64,000 nucleotides of DNA from Pseudomonadota bacterium (lineage in GTDB: Bacteria; Pseudomonadota; Alphaproteobacteria; Rhizobiales; Xanthobacteraceae), in contig JAEWHP010000020.1 of the NCBI GenBank assembly GCA_023387735.1, positions 248,001-312,000 on the forward strand, written 5' to 3'. Position numbers and translations under genes: made by a program. This document shows positions 36,903 through 44,762 of the stretch, in pieces. Under the pieces are notes generated by a model that worked only from the letters and a program-made list of their open reading frames with translations, ran no database searches and was not told the DNA's origin. Each line of letters starts with the position of its first letter. Position 1 is the first letter of the stretch.

Positions 36903-36948
36903 CCTTGCTTGAACTCCCGATATTGAATCGCCATTAGGCTCTTTCCAA

Positions 36949-37056
36949 TCGTCATTCCGGGGCGCGCGCAGCGCGAACCCGGAATCCATCAGGCCGCAGA
37001 ACACGTGGTTAAATGGATTCCGGGTTCGCGCCAAGAGGCGCGCCCCGGAATGACGA
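36949..37056. repeat. Palindromic repeat (CATTCCGGGGCGCG family)
   Basis: Left arm TCGTCATTCCGGGGCGCGCG... and right arm ...GCGCGCCCCGGAATGACGA are inverted copies; both carry an inner GAACCCGGAATCCAT / ATGGATTCCGGGTTC pair. The arms are about 40 bp with a few mismatches around a 24-bp centre. Confidence 0.85.
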
Positions 37057-37135
37057 CCGGATATGCGTTCGCGATCTCGCGGCATGTTTCGCCCGAGGCT
37101 TGCATCTTCTTTGTCCGCCCTCCCGAGAACCGAGG

Positions 37136-37247
37136 GCGCAGGGAAGACCGGGTGCGCGCTGCACCCGCGGTCTCGCGTGCAAATGCACATGAAGAACACG
37201 CACACGAGCATACAGGTTCAGCGGGAGCATCCCGGCCTTCCCTGCGC
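37136..37247. repeat. Core of a structured dispersed repeat
   Basis: GCGCAGGGAAGACCGGG (37136-37152) is complementary to CCCGGCCTTCCCTGCGC (37231-37247) with one mismatch in 17. Inside lie GGGTGC/GCACCC (37150-37166) and GTGC/GCAC (37177-37188) hairpins. The arrangement is a closing stem around smaller hairpins, as in a structured RNA or a foldback mobile element. Further downstream GAAGCTTCGCTTC forms another small hairpin. The outer limits of the repeat unit are not defined from one copy. Confidence 0.55.
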
Positions 37248-37604
37248 AGTGGCTTTACGGCTTACTTCGTGCTCTCCCCGGAGAACGGCTCTTTTGCCTC
37301 CGTCGCCCCAAAGAAGCTTCGCTTCTCGAGAACTTGACGCCAGCACCGCGACGTCAGGACCACACGACTTCGCCGTACGCTTCATGCCACACACGTCAGT
37401 CATGGCATCCGCGTCCACCGCATCTCACCGCGCGTTCGTGACGTGCGCACGCCCCTCTCATCGGGTGAGACGCGCGGATTCAATCACTGATTTGCCCGAC
37501 GGCGCGAGCGGAATATTTTGGTGCGAAGGGATGGACAGTTTTTGACTGATTTGCCCGTCGGGTTGTTATGTCGCAGACCGCAATGCATTTTTTCATTGCT
37601 ACGG

Positions 37605-37690
37605 TTCGTAGGGTGGGCAAAGCGAAGCGTGCCCCCCATCGGCGGCCCGTGGTGAATGGTGGGCACGCTTCGCTTTGCCCACCCTACGAA
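37605..37690. repeat. 30-bp perfect inverted repeat ending at the ubiA stop codon
   Basis: The 30-bp arms 37605-37634 and 37661-37690 (outer ends TTCGTAGGGTGGG and CCCACCCTACGAA) are exact reverse complements around a 26-bp centre. The right arm ends one base before the ubiA stop (37692-37694), so it probably forms the ubiA transcript end. It shares GTAGGGTGGG with the element at 19944. Confidence 0.9.
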
Positions 37691-37691
37691 T

Positions 37692-38618
37692 TCAGCGCAT
37701 CACGGCATCCGCGAGCAAGCCCGCAAACAGCAGCAGGCCCGCATCACGGTTGGATTTGAAAATGCGCAGGCACAGCGCGGGATTGCTGATGTCGAGCGCG
37801 CGGATCTGCCAGGCCAGATGCGCGGCGAATGCGGCGAGGCCGAGCCATGCCGGCCATCGCACGCCAGCGAGCGCCAGTGCGATGCCGATCAAGATCACCG
37901 CCAGCGAATAGAACACCGCAAGCGCCAGGTGCGTGCGCGCGCCGAACAGCCGCGCGGTGGATTTCACCCCGATCAGCGCGTCGTCCTCGGCGTCCTGATG
38001 CGCGTAGATGGTGTCGTAGCCGATCACCCAGGCGATCGACCCCGCGTAGAGCACCAGCGCGGTCAGATCGATGCGCTCCAGGATCACCGCAAATCCCATC
38101 AGCGCGCCCCAGGAGAACGCCAGCCCAAGCACGACCTGCGGCCACCAGGTGATGCGCTTCATGAAGGGATAGATCGCAACGATCAGCAGCGAGGCGATGC
38201 CGGTCATGATCGCGAAGCGGTTGAATTGCAGCAGCACGGCAAGTCCGACCAGCGCCAGCAGGACCAGGAAGGCCAACGCCTGCGTCACGCTGACCTGCCC
38301 CGCCGGCAGCGGCCGCGAGCGCGTGCGCTCGACCTTGGCGTCGAGGTCGCGATCGGTGATGTCGTTCCAGGTACAGCCCGCGCCGCGCATCACGAAGGCG
38401 CCGACAAAGAACAGCGCAATCAACAGCGGCAATTGACGGACATCGCGCGCGACGCCGGCGGCGAGCGCCGCCGACCACCAGCATGGCATCAACAGCAGCC
38501 AGGATCCGATCGGACGGTCGAAACGGGCGAGCCGCAGATAGGGCCGCGACCAGGACGGCGCACGCGTATCGACCCAGTTGCCGGTCGCATCGGCAACGCG
38601 GGCGGTCGCGTCGCTCAT
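37692..38618 (-). CDS. ubiA: 4-hydroxybenzoate polyprenyltransferase
   Basis: 308 residues with about eight or nine membrane helices. It attaches the polyprenyl chain to 4-hydroxybenzoate in ubiquinone synthesis. The two Asp-rich motifs are present: NDITDRDLDAKVERTRSRP and, in the second half, YAHQDAEDD. The stop codon is next to a palindromic repeat. It is followed upstream, on the same strand, by a secreted protein gene ending 10 bp before its start. Confidence 0.93.
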   Translation of the reverse strand: MSDATARVADATGNWVDTRAPSWSRPYLRLARFDRPIGSWLLLMPCWWSAALAAGVARDVRQLPLLIALFFVGAFVMRGAGCTWNDITDRDLDAKVERTRSRPLPAGQVSVTQALAFLVLLALVGLAVLLQFNRFAIMTGIASLLIVAIYPFMKRITWWPQVVLGLAFSWGALMGFAVILERIDLTALVLYAGSIAWVIGYDTIYAHQDAEDDALIGVKSTARLFGARTHLALAVFYSLAVILIGIALALAGVRWPAWLGLAAFAAHLAWQIRALDISNPALCLRIFKSNRDAGLLLFAGLLADAVMR

Positions 38619-38628
38619 CGGGCCGTGG

Positions 38629-39315
38629 TCATCGCTGGAGAACGTTGCCGTTCAGCGTATCGAAGGTGCTGCCACCCTTCTTCACGGTCTGCGCTTCAGG
38701 CATTGCCGCCGAAGAGCCCAGGACTTCGCTCAGGCTCGGACCGGCGGGCCCTCGCGACTGCACCTGCGCCGCAACGGCGCAAACCTGATTCTGCATCTTC
38801 TCGGTGTTCTTGTGGCCGTTCTTGAGCTGGTCGGCGATCTGCGACGGAATTCCGCACTTGGCTGCGTTGGTCTCGACGTATTTGATCATCTTGATTTCGG
38901 CCTGGCCGAAATTCTTGATCAGCTTGCAGGCCTCGTCGGGCGTCGCCTTGCGGTCGCTCGCGGCCTTGATCATCTTGCCGCGTTTCTCCGCCTCTTCGCG
39001 CAGGGGAACGAACCCCTTCATGCACGCGTCGGCCGCGCCGCCCGCCTGTGGCGGACCGCCAGCCGGCGCCATTCCGCCCCCTGTCGGCATTCCGCCCGTT
39101 GGCGCTGCGCCACGATCGAAGACCGAACTGCCCGCCGGCGCCGCACTCTGGACCGGCGCAGCTGCAGCACCATTCACCGGTGGAAACGGCGAGGCATTCG
39201 CAGGCGCCGCGCCCTGGTTGGGCAATGGCGCCGGAAACGGGGTCTGCGCAAGGACGTGGCCGGCGTGAAGGGTCACGACGGCAACGGTCAGCGGCACAAT
39301 CAGGCAGCGGATCAT
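38629..39315 (-). CDS. Secreted protein of unknown function with Pro/Gly/Ala-rich N-terminus
   Basis: 228 residues. A signal peptide (MIRCLIVPLTVAVVTLHAGH, cleavage near VLAQ) is followed by a 70-residue low-complexity segment rich in Pro, Gly and Ala, then a helical domain with three cysteines (DACMKGFVPL, DEACKLIKNF, AAKCGIPSQI) and a fourth in NQVCAVAAQ, likely two disulfides in the periplasm. No known domain is recognised. It is directly upstream of ubiA on the same strand and divergent from rsmE. Confidence 0.75.
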   Translation of the reverse strand: MIRCLIVPLTVAVVTLHAGHVLAQTPFPAPLPNQGAAPANASPFPPVNGAAAAPVQSAAPAGSSVFDRGAAPTGGMPTGGGMAPAGGPPQAGGAADACMKGFVPLREEAEKRGKMIKAASDRKATPDEACKLIKNFGQAEIKMIKYVETNAAKCGIPSQIADQLKNGHKNTEKMQNQVCAVAAQVQSRGPAGPSLSEVLGSSAAMPEAQTVKKGGSTFDTLNGNVLQR

Positions 39316-39519
39316 GAGACGTGTTTCTCCGGCAAGGTCCAGACAGCCCAGCGGCGTCCAGACGAAGCAGATATGCAGTGGACTTTTTACGATTCCTGCC
39401 GGGGCTTAACAACCCGTCGAATAGGGCGGCAGCGCGGCGTAGGGTCACGTCGGAACTCAAAAACAAGGCCGAATCCGTGCGCTTTTGCGCTAAAAGCGCG
39501 TGGTAACGGAACATCACAA

Positions 39520-40272
39520 ATGCCTGAACTCGATTTTCACGCCCCTCGCCTGTTCGTCGACGCCCCCTTGCGAGAGGGGGAGAGAATCATGCTGGAGCGC
39601 AACCAGAGCAACTATCTGGGCAACGTGCTGCGGCTCGGTTCCGGCGAGAGCATCCTGGTGTTCAACGGCCGCGACGGCGAATGGCGCGCAGCGATCGAGG
39701 GCCGCAAGCGGCCGGACGGTTTGACCATCGTTGCCCGGACGCGGCCGCAGGATCGCCTGCCCGACATTGCCTACGTCTTTGCGCCGCTCAAGCATGCCCG
39801 GCTCGACTACATGGTGCAGAAGGCGGTCGAGATGGGGGCCGCAAAACTGCAGCCGGTCCTGACCCGTCACACCCAGGTCTCGCGCGTCAACAGCGAGCGG
39901 ATGCGCGCCAACGTGATCGAGGCCGCCGAGCAATGCGGCATCCTCAGCCTGGCCGAAGTCGCAGAGCCTGTGGCGCTCGACCGCTATCTCGGCGCGCGCG
40001 AACCGGCGCGACTGCTGGTGTTTTGCGACGAGGCGGCGGAGGTGGCGGATCCGCTGCAGGCGCTGCAACAGGGGTTGGCTGCTATGACCGGGATCGACAT
40101 CCTCATCGGTCCCGAGGGCGGGTTTGCCGAAGATGAACGCGCGCTGCTGCTGCGGCAGCCCAGAACGCTGCGGCTCTCCCTGGGGCCGCGAATCCTGCGC
40201 GCAGACACGGCCGGCGTCGCCGCGCTGGCGCTGGTGCAGGCCGCACTGGGGGACTGGCAGGGGCCGGGCTAA
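39520..40272 (+). CDS. rsmE: 16S rRNA (uracil1498-N3)-methyltransferase
   Basis: 250 residues from the ATG at 39520. SPOUT-class methyltransferase with the knotted SAM site: LIGPEGGFAEDE and LSLGPRILRADTAGVAALAL. The N-terminal PUA-like domain has RLFVDAPLREGERI. It methylates U1498 of 16S rRNA. A long in-frame upstream extension from 38578 runs antisense to two genes and is not real. It is followed by a strong intrinsic terminator just before hisZ. Confidence 0.94.
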   Translation: MPELDFHAPRLFVDAPLREGERIMLERNQSNYLGNVLRLGSGESILVFNGRDGEWRAAIEGRKRPDGLTIVARTRPQDRLPDIAYVFAPLKHARLDYMVQKAVEMGAAKLQPVLTRHTQVSRVNSERMRANVIEAAEQCGILSLAEVAEPVALDRYLGAREPARLLVFCDEAAEVADPLQALQQGLAAMTGIDILIGPEGGFAEDERALLLRQPRTLRLSLGPRILRADTAGVAALALVQAALGDWQGPG

Positions 40273-40425
40273 GGATGGTGTCCGGATCCACGTCCGGCGC
40301 CCGGTACCTCCCAGCTAGCCAAGCCGTCGTAAAATCGTTAACGCTCCCAATCATTAAGCCACTCGGCCAAACCCTGTCGAAACCCCGGTTCGGCCATGGT
40401 AAGGGCTGCGCCAATCAACCTCGGA

Positions 40426-40448
40426 AAGCCGGGGAACCCGGCTTTTTT
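40426..40448 (+). terminator. Intrinsic terminator 17 bp before hisZ (terminator or attenuator)
   Basis: AAGCCGGG pairs with CCCGGCTT (8 bp perfect, 3-nt loop), followed directly by six T. It lies 154 bp after rsmE and ends 17 bp before the hisZ ATG at 40466. A simple rsmE terminator would normally leave room for a hisZ promoter; here little space remains, so a conditional terminator in the hisZ leader is possible. I found no His-rich leader peptide. Confidence 0.8.
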
Positions 40449-40465
40449 GCTATTTGGACGTCGAA

Positions 40466-41644
40466 ATGACCGTAACCGCCGCCAACGATCGTGCCGCCGG
40501 ATCCGCCTCCTGGGCGGACGCGCTGCTGTTGTCGTTCGCGCAGGCGGGCTACGTCAGGGCTGAGCCCGGTATTTTGCAGCCGGCCGAACCGTTCCTCGAC
40601 CTCTCCGGCGAGGACATCCGCAAGAGCCTCTACCTGACCACCGACCCCTCTGGCGAAGAGCTGTGCCTGCGCCCTGACCTGACCATTCCAGTCGCCCGCG
40701 ACTATCTCGCCTCCGGGCGCGCCGGGCAGCCGGCGGGATTCAGCTATCTCGGACCGGTGTTTCGTTATCGGGGCGGCCGGCCGAGCGAGTTCCTGCAGGC
40801 CGGCATCGAATCCTTTGGCCGCCAGGACCGCGCCGCGGCGGACGCGGAAATGCTGGCGCTGGCGCTCGAGGCCACCGCCGCCTGCGGATTGAATGACGTC
40901 GAAATCCGCACCGGCGACGTCGCCCTGTTCACGGCGCTGATCGACGCGCTCAACCTCTACCCGGTCTGGCGGCGGCGGCTGATCAAGGACTTCAACCGCA
41001 AGGTCAGCCTCGCCGAGGATATCGAGCGGCTGACGCTCGCAACCGCGCCCGGCCGCAATGAATATGAAGGCGTGCTGGCGGCCCTTGCCGGCTCCGACCG
41101 CAAGGCGGCGCTGGCGCTGGTGACCGACCTGATGTCGATCGCCGGCACCACCAATGTCGGCGGCCGCACGGTGGCCGAAATCGCCGACCGCTTCCTCGAA
41201 CAGTCGACGCTGAAGGGCGGCGCGCTGCCGCGCGACGCGCTCGACATCATCAAGCGCTTTCTTGCGATTGCGGGCGATCCCGATGAATCGGTGGCGCAAT
41301 TACGCGCGCTGGCGTCCGACGCAAAGCTCGATCTGACCGCTGCGATCGACCAGTTCGAAAGCCGCGTCGGCTTCATGGCCGCGCGCGGCATCGACACGCG
41401 CGTGACACGCTTCTCGACCTCGTTCGGACGTGGGCTCGATTACTACACCGGCTTCGAGTTCGAACTGCACGCCCAGAAAAATACCTTGGGCAACGGCGTC
41501 GAACCGCTGGTCGCGGGCGGCCGCTACGATGGCCTGATGAGCCAGCTCGGCTCGGCTGTGCCGATCGCAGCCGTCGGGTTTTCGATCTGGGTCGAGGCGA
41601 TGACGCAGCTGGCCACGTCTGCCGCGAAAGGGAGCATCGCATGA
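40466..41644 (+). CDS. hisZ: ATP phosphoribosyltransferase regulatory subunit
   Basis: 392 residues from the ATG at 40466. It is a histidyl-tRNA synthetase paralogue without aminoacylation activity that activates HisG and gives it histidine feedback. HisRS-like segments are LRPDLTIPVARDYLASG, GFSYLGPVFRYRGGRPSEF, FSTSFGRGLDYYTGFEFEL and VAGGRYDGLM. It overlaps hisG by 4 bp (ATGA). No ribosome binding site is obvious between the terminator and the start. Confidence 0.93.
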   Translation: MTVTAANDRAAGSASWADALLLSFAQAGYVRAEPGILQPAEPFLDLSGEDIRKSLYLTTDPSGEELCLRPDLTIPVARDYLASGRAGQPAGFSYLGPVFRYRGGRPSEFLQAGIESFGRQDRAAADAEMLALALEATAACGLNDVEIRTGDVALFTALIDALNLYPVWRRRLIKDFNRKVSLAEDIERLTLATAPGRNEYEGVLAALAGSDRKAALALVTDLMSIAGTTNVGGRTVAEIADRFLEQSTLKGGALPRDALDIIKRFLAIAGDPDESVAQLRALASDAKLDLTAAIDQFESRVGFMAARGIDTRVTRFSTSFGRGLDYYTGFEFELHAQKNTLGNGVEPLVAGGRYDGLMSQLGSAVPIAAVGFSIWVEAMTQLATSAAKGSIA

Positions 41645-42618
41645 GCGCCCCCTTCGTTCTCGCCGTTCCCTCCAAGGGCCGCCTGCAGGAAAACGCCGAG
41701 GCGTTTTTCACGCGCGCAGGCCTTTCGCTCGCCAAGCCGCGCGGCGCCCGCGATTATCGCGGCACCATCGCCGGCCTCGACAATGTCGAGATCGCCTATC
41801 TCTCAGCCAGCGAGATCGCCTCGCAGCTCGCACGCGGCATGGTGCATCTCGGCGTCACCGGCGAGGACCTGTTGCGGGAAAGCATTGCGGATGCCGACAA
41901 GCGGGTATTGCTGATCGACAGCCTCGGCTTCGGCAGCGCCAATGTCGTGGTCGCGGTGCCGCAGGCCTGGATCGACGTCCGAACCATGGCCGATCTCGAC
42001 GACGTCACGACAGGCTTTCGCGCGCAGCATAATCGCCGCATGCGGGTCGCGACCAAGTACATCAACCTGACCCGCAGCTTCTTCGCGTCCCACGGCGTGG
42101 TCGATTACCGCATCGTCGAAAGCGCCGGCGCCACCGAAGGCGCGCCCGCCGTCGGCACCGCCGAGATGATCGTCGACATCACGACCACGGGCGCGACGCT
42201 CGCCGCCAACGGGCTCAAGGTGCTCGACGACGGCGTGATCCTGCGCAGCCAGGCCAACCTCGTGGCCTCCAGGGACGCCGACTGGTCGGACGAGGCCCGC
42301 GAGACCGCGCGCGTCATCCTGGATCACATCGCCGCGCGCGCCCGCGCCAGCAAGTACCGCGAGGTGCGAACGCGCTTTGCCGGCTGCAACGACGCGCTGC
42401 TGACCGAGGCCCACAACCGCTTCGGCGTGGTGGCGCCGTTCGGCGGACCGACCTCCTCCGGCATGCTGACGCTGCACTGCCCGCCGACACACCTTTACGC
42501 CCTCGGCAGCTTCCTGCGCGAGCACGGCGCCGATACGGTCTCGATCGCCTCGCTCGACTACGTGCTGGACCGCGAAAACCCGCTGTTTGCCCGGCTCGAG
42601 GCGTTCTTGCGGCAATAA
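41641..42618 (+). CDS. hisG: ATP phosphoribosyltransferase, catalytic subunit
   Basis: 325 residues. It catalyses the first step of histidine synthesis, joining PRPP to ATP. The start LAVPSKGRLQENAEAFF, GVTGEDLL and the PRPP motif GTAEMIVDITTTGATL are typical. HisG proteins that work with HisZ are often near 210-230 residues; this one keeps about 95 residues after the catalytic core, including TLHCPPTHLYALGSFLREHG. The start overlaps hisZ, so both subunits are made together. Confidence 0.95.
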   Translation: MSAPFVLAVPSKGRLQENAEAFFTRAGLSLAKPRGARDYRGTIAGLDNVEIAYLSASEIASQLARGMVHLGVTGEDLLRESIADADKRVLLIDSLGFGSANVVVAVPQAWIDVRTMADLDDVTTGFRAQHNRRMRVATKYINLTRSFFASHGVVDYRIVESAGATEGAPAVGTAEMIVDITTTGATLAANGLKVLDDGVILRSQANLVASRDADWSDEARETARVILDHIAARARASKYREVRTRFAGCNDALLTEAHNRFGVVAPFGGPTSSGMLTLHCPPTHLYALGSFLREHGADTVSIASLDYVLDRENPLFARLEAFLRQ

Positions 42619-42739
42619 GGCTGCCGTTTGTTCATCGTTGCGACAGCTTGCGGCAAGTAGCATATGCTGTTTGGGGCATGGCGCGATCCATGCTGCAGAA
42701 CGGGATCCCGAGCACGGGATCTAACTGGGACCTTGATCG

Positions 42740-43786
42740 ATGACGCTGGGCTCTGACGTTTCCGGCCTGTCCACCACCGCGACGAGCGCCGCGGCGCGAG
42801 GCCTGTCGATTGTCGTGCCGCTGTACAACGAGGCCGCGGGGCTCGCGATGCTGCACGAGCGTCTGGTCGGCCTCGCGCGCACGCTCAGGGCGCGCTACGG
42901 CCTTGCCAGCGAAGTGGTCTATGTCGACGACGGCAGCGCCGACAACACGCTTGCGATTGCGCGCTCGCTGCCGGCCGACGCGCTCGACATGCAGGTGGTG
43001 TCGCTGTCGCGCAATTTCGGCAAGGAAGCCGCCCTGATGGCGGGGCTGGATCATGCCCGGCGCGGCGCGGTGCTGTTCATGGACGGCGACGGCCAGCATC
43101 CGCCGAGCCTGGTCGAGAAGCTGGTCGCGCACTGGATCGATGACGGATACGACGTCGTCTATACGGCAAAGGCGCACCGCGACAATGAATCGTTCCTGCG
43201 CCGCCAGGCGGTGCACGGCTTCTATTCGCTGATCAACTGGGGCGCGCGGCAGAAGATCCCGGAGGACGCCGGCGATTTCCGCCTGCTCTCGCCGCGCGCA
43301 GCCTCGGCGTTGCGGCAGCTTCCCGAGCGCAACCGCTTCTTCAAGGGCCTGTCGAACTGGATCGGCTTCCGCCAGATCCGCGTCGACTACGAACCCGCGC
43401 CGCGCGCGCATGGCGTCACCACGTTCAGCCCGGGCCGGTTGATCGGCCTGTCGATCGAAGGCTTGACGTCGTTCTCGGTAGCGCCGCTGCGCTTTGCGAG
43501 CCTGCTTGGCGTGCTGCTCGCGCTCACCGCCTTCATCTTCGGCCTGACCATTCTCTGGGAAGTCTTGACCACCGGCAAGCAGGTGCCCGGCTATCCATCG
43601 CTGATGATCGGCCTGATGACGATCGGCGGCGTGCAGCTGATCATGATCGGCATCGTCGGCGAATATATCGGCAAGATCCTCTCGGAGCTGAAGGCGCGTC
43701 CGATCTACTTCGTCGCCGAGCATTCCGAAAAACGCGCCGATAGCGAGACCAGCACAAGCGCCACCGAGCGGACCGCCGCCGAATGA
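42740..43786 (+). CDS. Family 2 glycosyltransferase, polyprenyl-phosphate type (GtrB/ArnC/FlmF-like)
   Basis: 348 residues. The GT-A domain begins LSIVVPLYNEAAGLAMLHER, has the nucleotide site VYVDDGSADNT and the metal site FMDGDGQHPPSLVEK, and is followed by SRNFGKEAALMAGLDHA, typical of DPM1/GtrB enzymes. Two C-terminal membrane helices (about 250-275 and 285-310) end with EYIGKILSELKARPIYFV. Such enzymes transfer a sugar to undecaprenyl phosphate on the cytoplasmic face. The gene overlaps the next, a ChbG-type deacetylase, by 4 bp. Confidence 0.88.
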   Translation: MTLGSDVSGLSTTATSAAARGLSIVVPLYNEAAGLAMLHERLVGLARTLRARYGLASEVVYVDDGSADNTLAIARSLPADALDMQVVSLSRNFGKEAALMAGLDHARRGAVLFMDGDGQHPPSLVEKLVAHWIDDGYDVVYTAKAHRDNESFLRRQAVHGFYSLINWGARQKIPEDAGDFRLLSPRAASALRQLPERNRFFKGLSNWIGFRQIRVDYEPAPRAHGVTTFSPGRLIGLSIEGLTSFSVAPLRFASLLGVLLALTAFIFGLTILWEVLTTGKQVPGYPSLMIGLMTIGGVQLIMIGIVGEYIGKILSELKARPIYFVAEHSEKRADSETSTSATERTAAE

Positions 43787-44628
43787 ACGACGCCGCGCCG
43801 CCGCGACGGATCTGGCTGTGCGCCGACGACTACGGACTGGCCGAGGGCGTCAACCGCGCCATTCGCGACCTGATCTCCCGCGGCCGGCTCAATGCGACGT
43901 CGGTGATGGTGGTGGGCCCCGCGATCGGCCGCAACGAGGTCACTGAACTCCAGGCTGTTGCGGCGGCGAGCCCGCGTTGCGCCATCGGTCTTCACGCGAC
44001 ACTGACGGCGCCGTTCCGCCCGCTGTCGATGCACTTCCGGCCGCTCGATGGCGGACTGTTCCTGCCGTTTCCGGCCATGCTGCGATTGGGCCTGCTGCGG
44101 CGGCTCGATCCTGGCTTGATCGAGGACGAACTATTGGCGCAACTCGCGGCCTTCAAGGAGTTGTTCGGACGCGCGCCTGATTTCGTCGACGGCCACCAGC
44201 ATGTGCAATTGTTTCCGCAGGTGCGCGACGGATTCCTGGCTGCGGTAAAGGCGGCAGCGCCCGGCGCCTGGGTACGTCAGGGCGGAAGGCTACAGCCGCT
44301 GACCAAACGGCTCGGTGCGCCCAAGGCGCTGTTGCTCGATGTGCTCAGCGCGCAATTCCGCAAGCGCGCGACTGCGGCCGGCATCGCGTTCAATCCGGCC
44401 TTTGCCGGCGCCTATGATTTTACGGCAGCGCCGGACTTCGGCGAACTGATGCGGCAGTTCATCGCTGACCTGCCTGACGGCGGTCTCGTGATGTGCCACC
44501 CCGGTTTCGTCGACGATACGCTGAGAAGTCTCGATCCCCTCACCACCCAGCGCGAGGCCGAACACGGCTACCTTGCCGGCAACCAGTTTCCCCCGCTGCT
44601 GGCGGCGAACAATGTTACACTGGGCTGA
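43783..44628 (+). CDS. ChbG/HpnK-type carbohydrate deacetylase (YdjC fold)
   Basis: 281 residues. The metal site begins with WLCADDYGLAEGVNRAI and continues with the His-bearing IGLHATLTAPFRPL and VDGHQHVQLFPQVRD; the C-terminal LVMCHPGFVDD is typical. Family members remove N-acetyl from chito-oligosaccharides (ChbG), hopanoid GlcNAc (HpnK) or undecaprenyl-phosphate-linked hexosamine (NaxD). Coupling by a 4-bp overlap to a polyprenyl-phosphate glycosyltransferase favours the lipid-linked sugar role. No hopanoid gene is in the window. Confidence 0.85.
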   Translation: MNDAAPPRRIWLCADDYGLAEGVNRAIRDLISRGRLNATSVMVVGPAIGRNEVTELQAVAAASPRCAIGLHATLTAPFRPLSMHFRPLDGGLFLPFPAMLRLGLLRRLDPGLIEDELLAQLAAFKELFGRAPDFVDGHQHVQLFPQVRDGFLAAVKAAAPGAWVRQGGRLQPLTKRLGAPKALLLDVLSAQFRKRATAAGIAFNPAFAGAYDFTAAPDFGELMRQFIADLPDGGLVMCHPGFVDDTLRSLDPLTTQREAEHGYLAGNQFPPLLAANNVTLG

Positions 44629-44762
44629 AAAGGTTCACGAAAGCCGGCCGGCGTATTGTCGCATACGGAAATTTAATTCGCCCTCCCACTACTTGCGACA
44701 AAAAACCCACCTACATCTCCTCCGCGCTTCGATGACGTTTTCGACGCGAAGGAGAGAGGGCC

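Larger units (their letters stand above)
36903..37691. other. Repeat-dense intergenic region without a convincing gene
   Basis: This 789-bp gap holds three elements in a row: a two-arm palindrome (36949-37056), a structured unit of about 430 bp (37110-37540) and a 30-bp perfect inverted repeat (37605-37690). Open frames inside (for example 37063-37545 on +) are Arg/Ser/Pro-rich, lack ribosome binding sites and resemble the many spurious hypothetical proteins annotated over a dispersed repeat in Bradyrhizobium genomes. I see no rRNA or tRNA. Confidence 0.7.

Noticed and set aside
37063..37545. 160-codon open frame with GKT-like text
   Set aside because: No ribosome binding site; composition and position fit a non-coding repeat. 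GAGKTG here is not a P-loop in a folded domain.
39563..39580. CCCCCT...AGGGGG palindrome as a REP element inside rsmE
   Set aside because: Only 6 bp arms, in frame within a conserved coding segment (FVDAPLREGERI); probably chance.
40274..40469. Leader peptide for hisZ attenuation
   Set aside because: The 64-codon frame across the terminator has only one His codon and no run of regulatory codons, so classical His attenuation is not supported.
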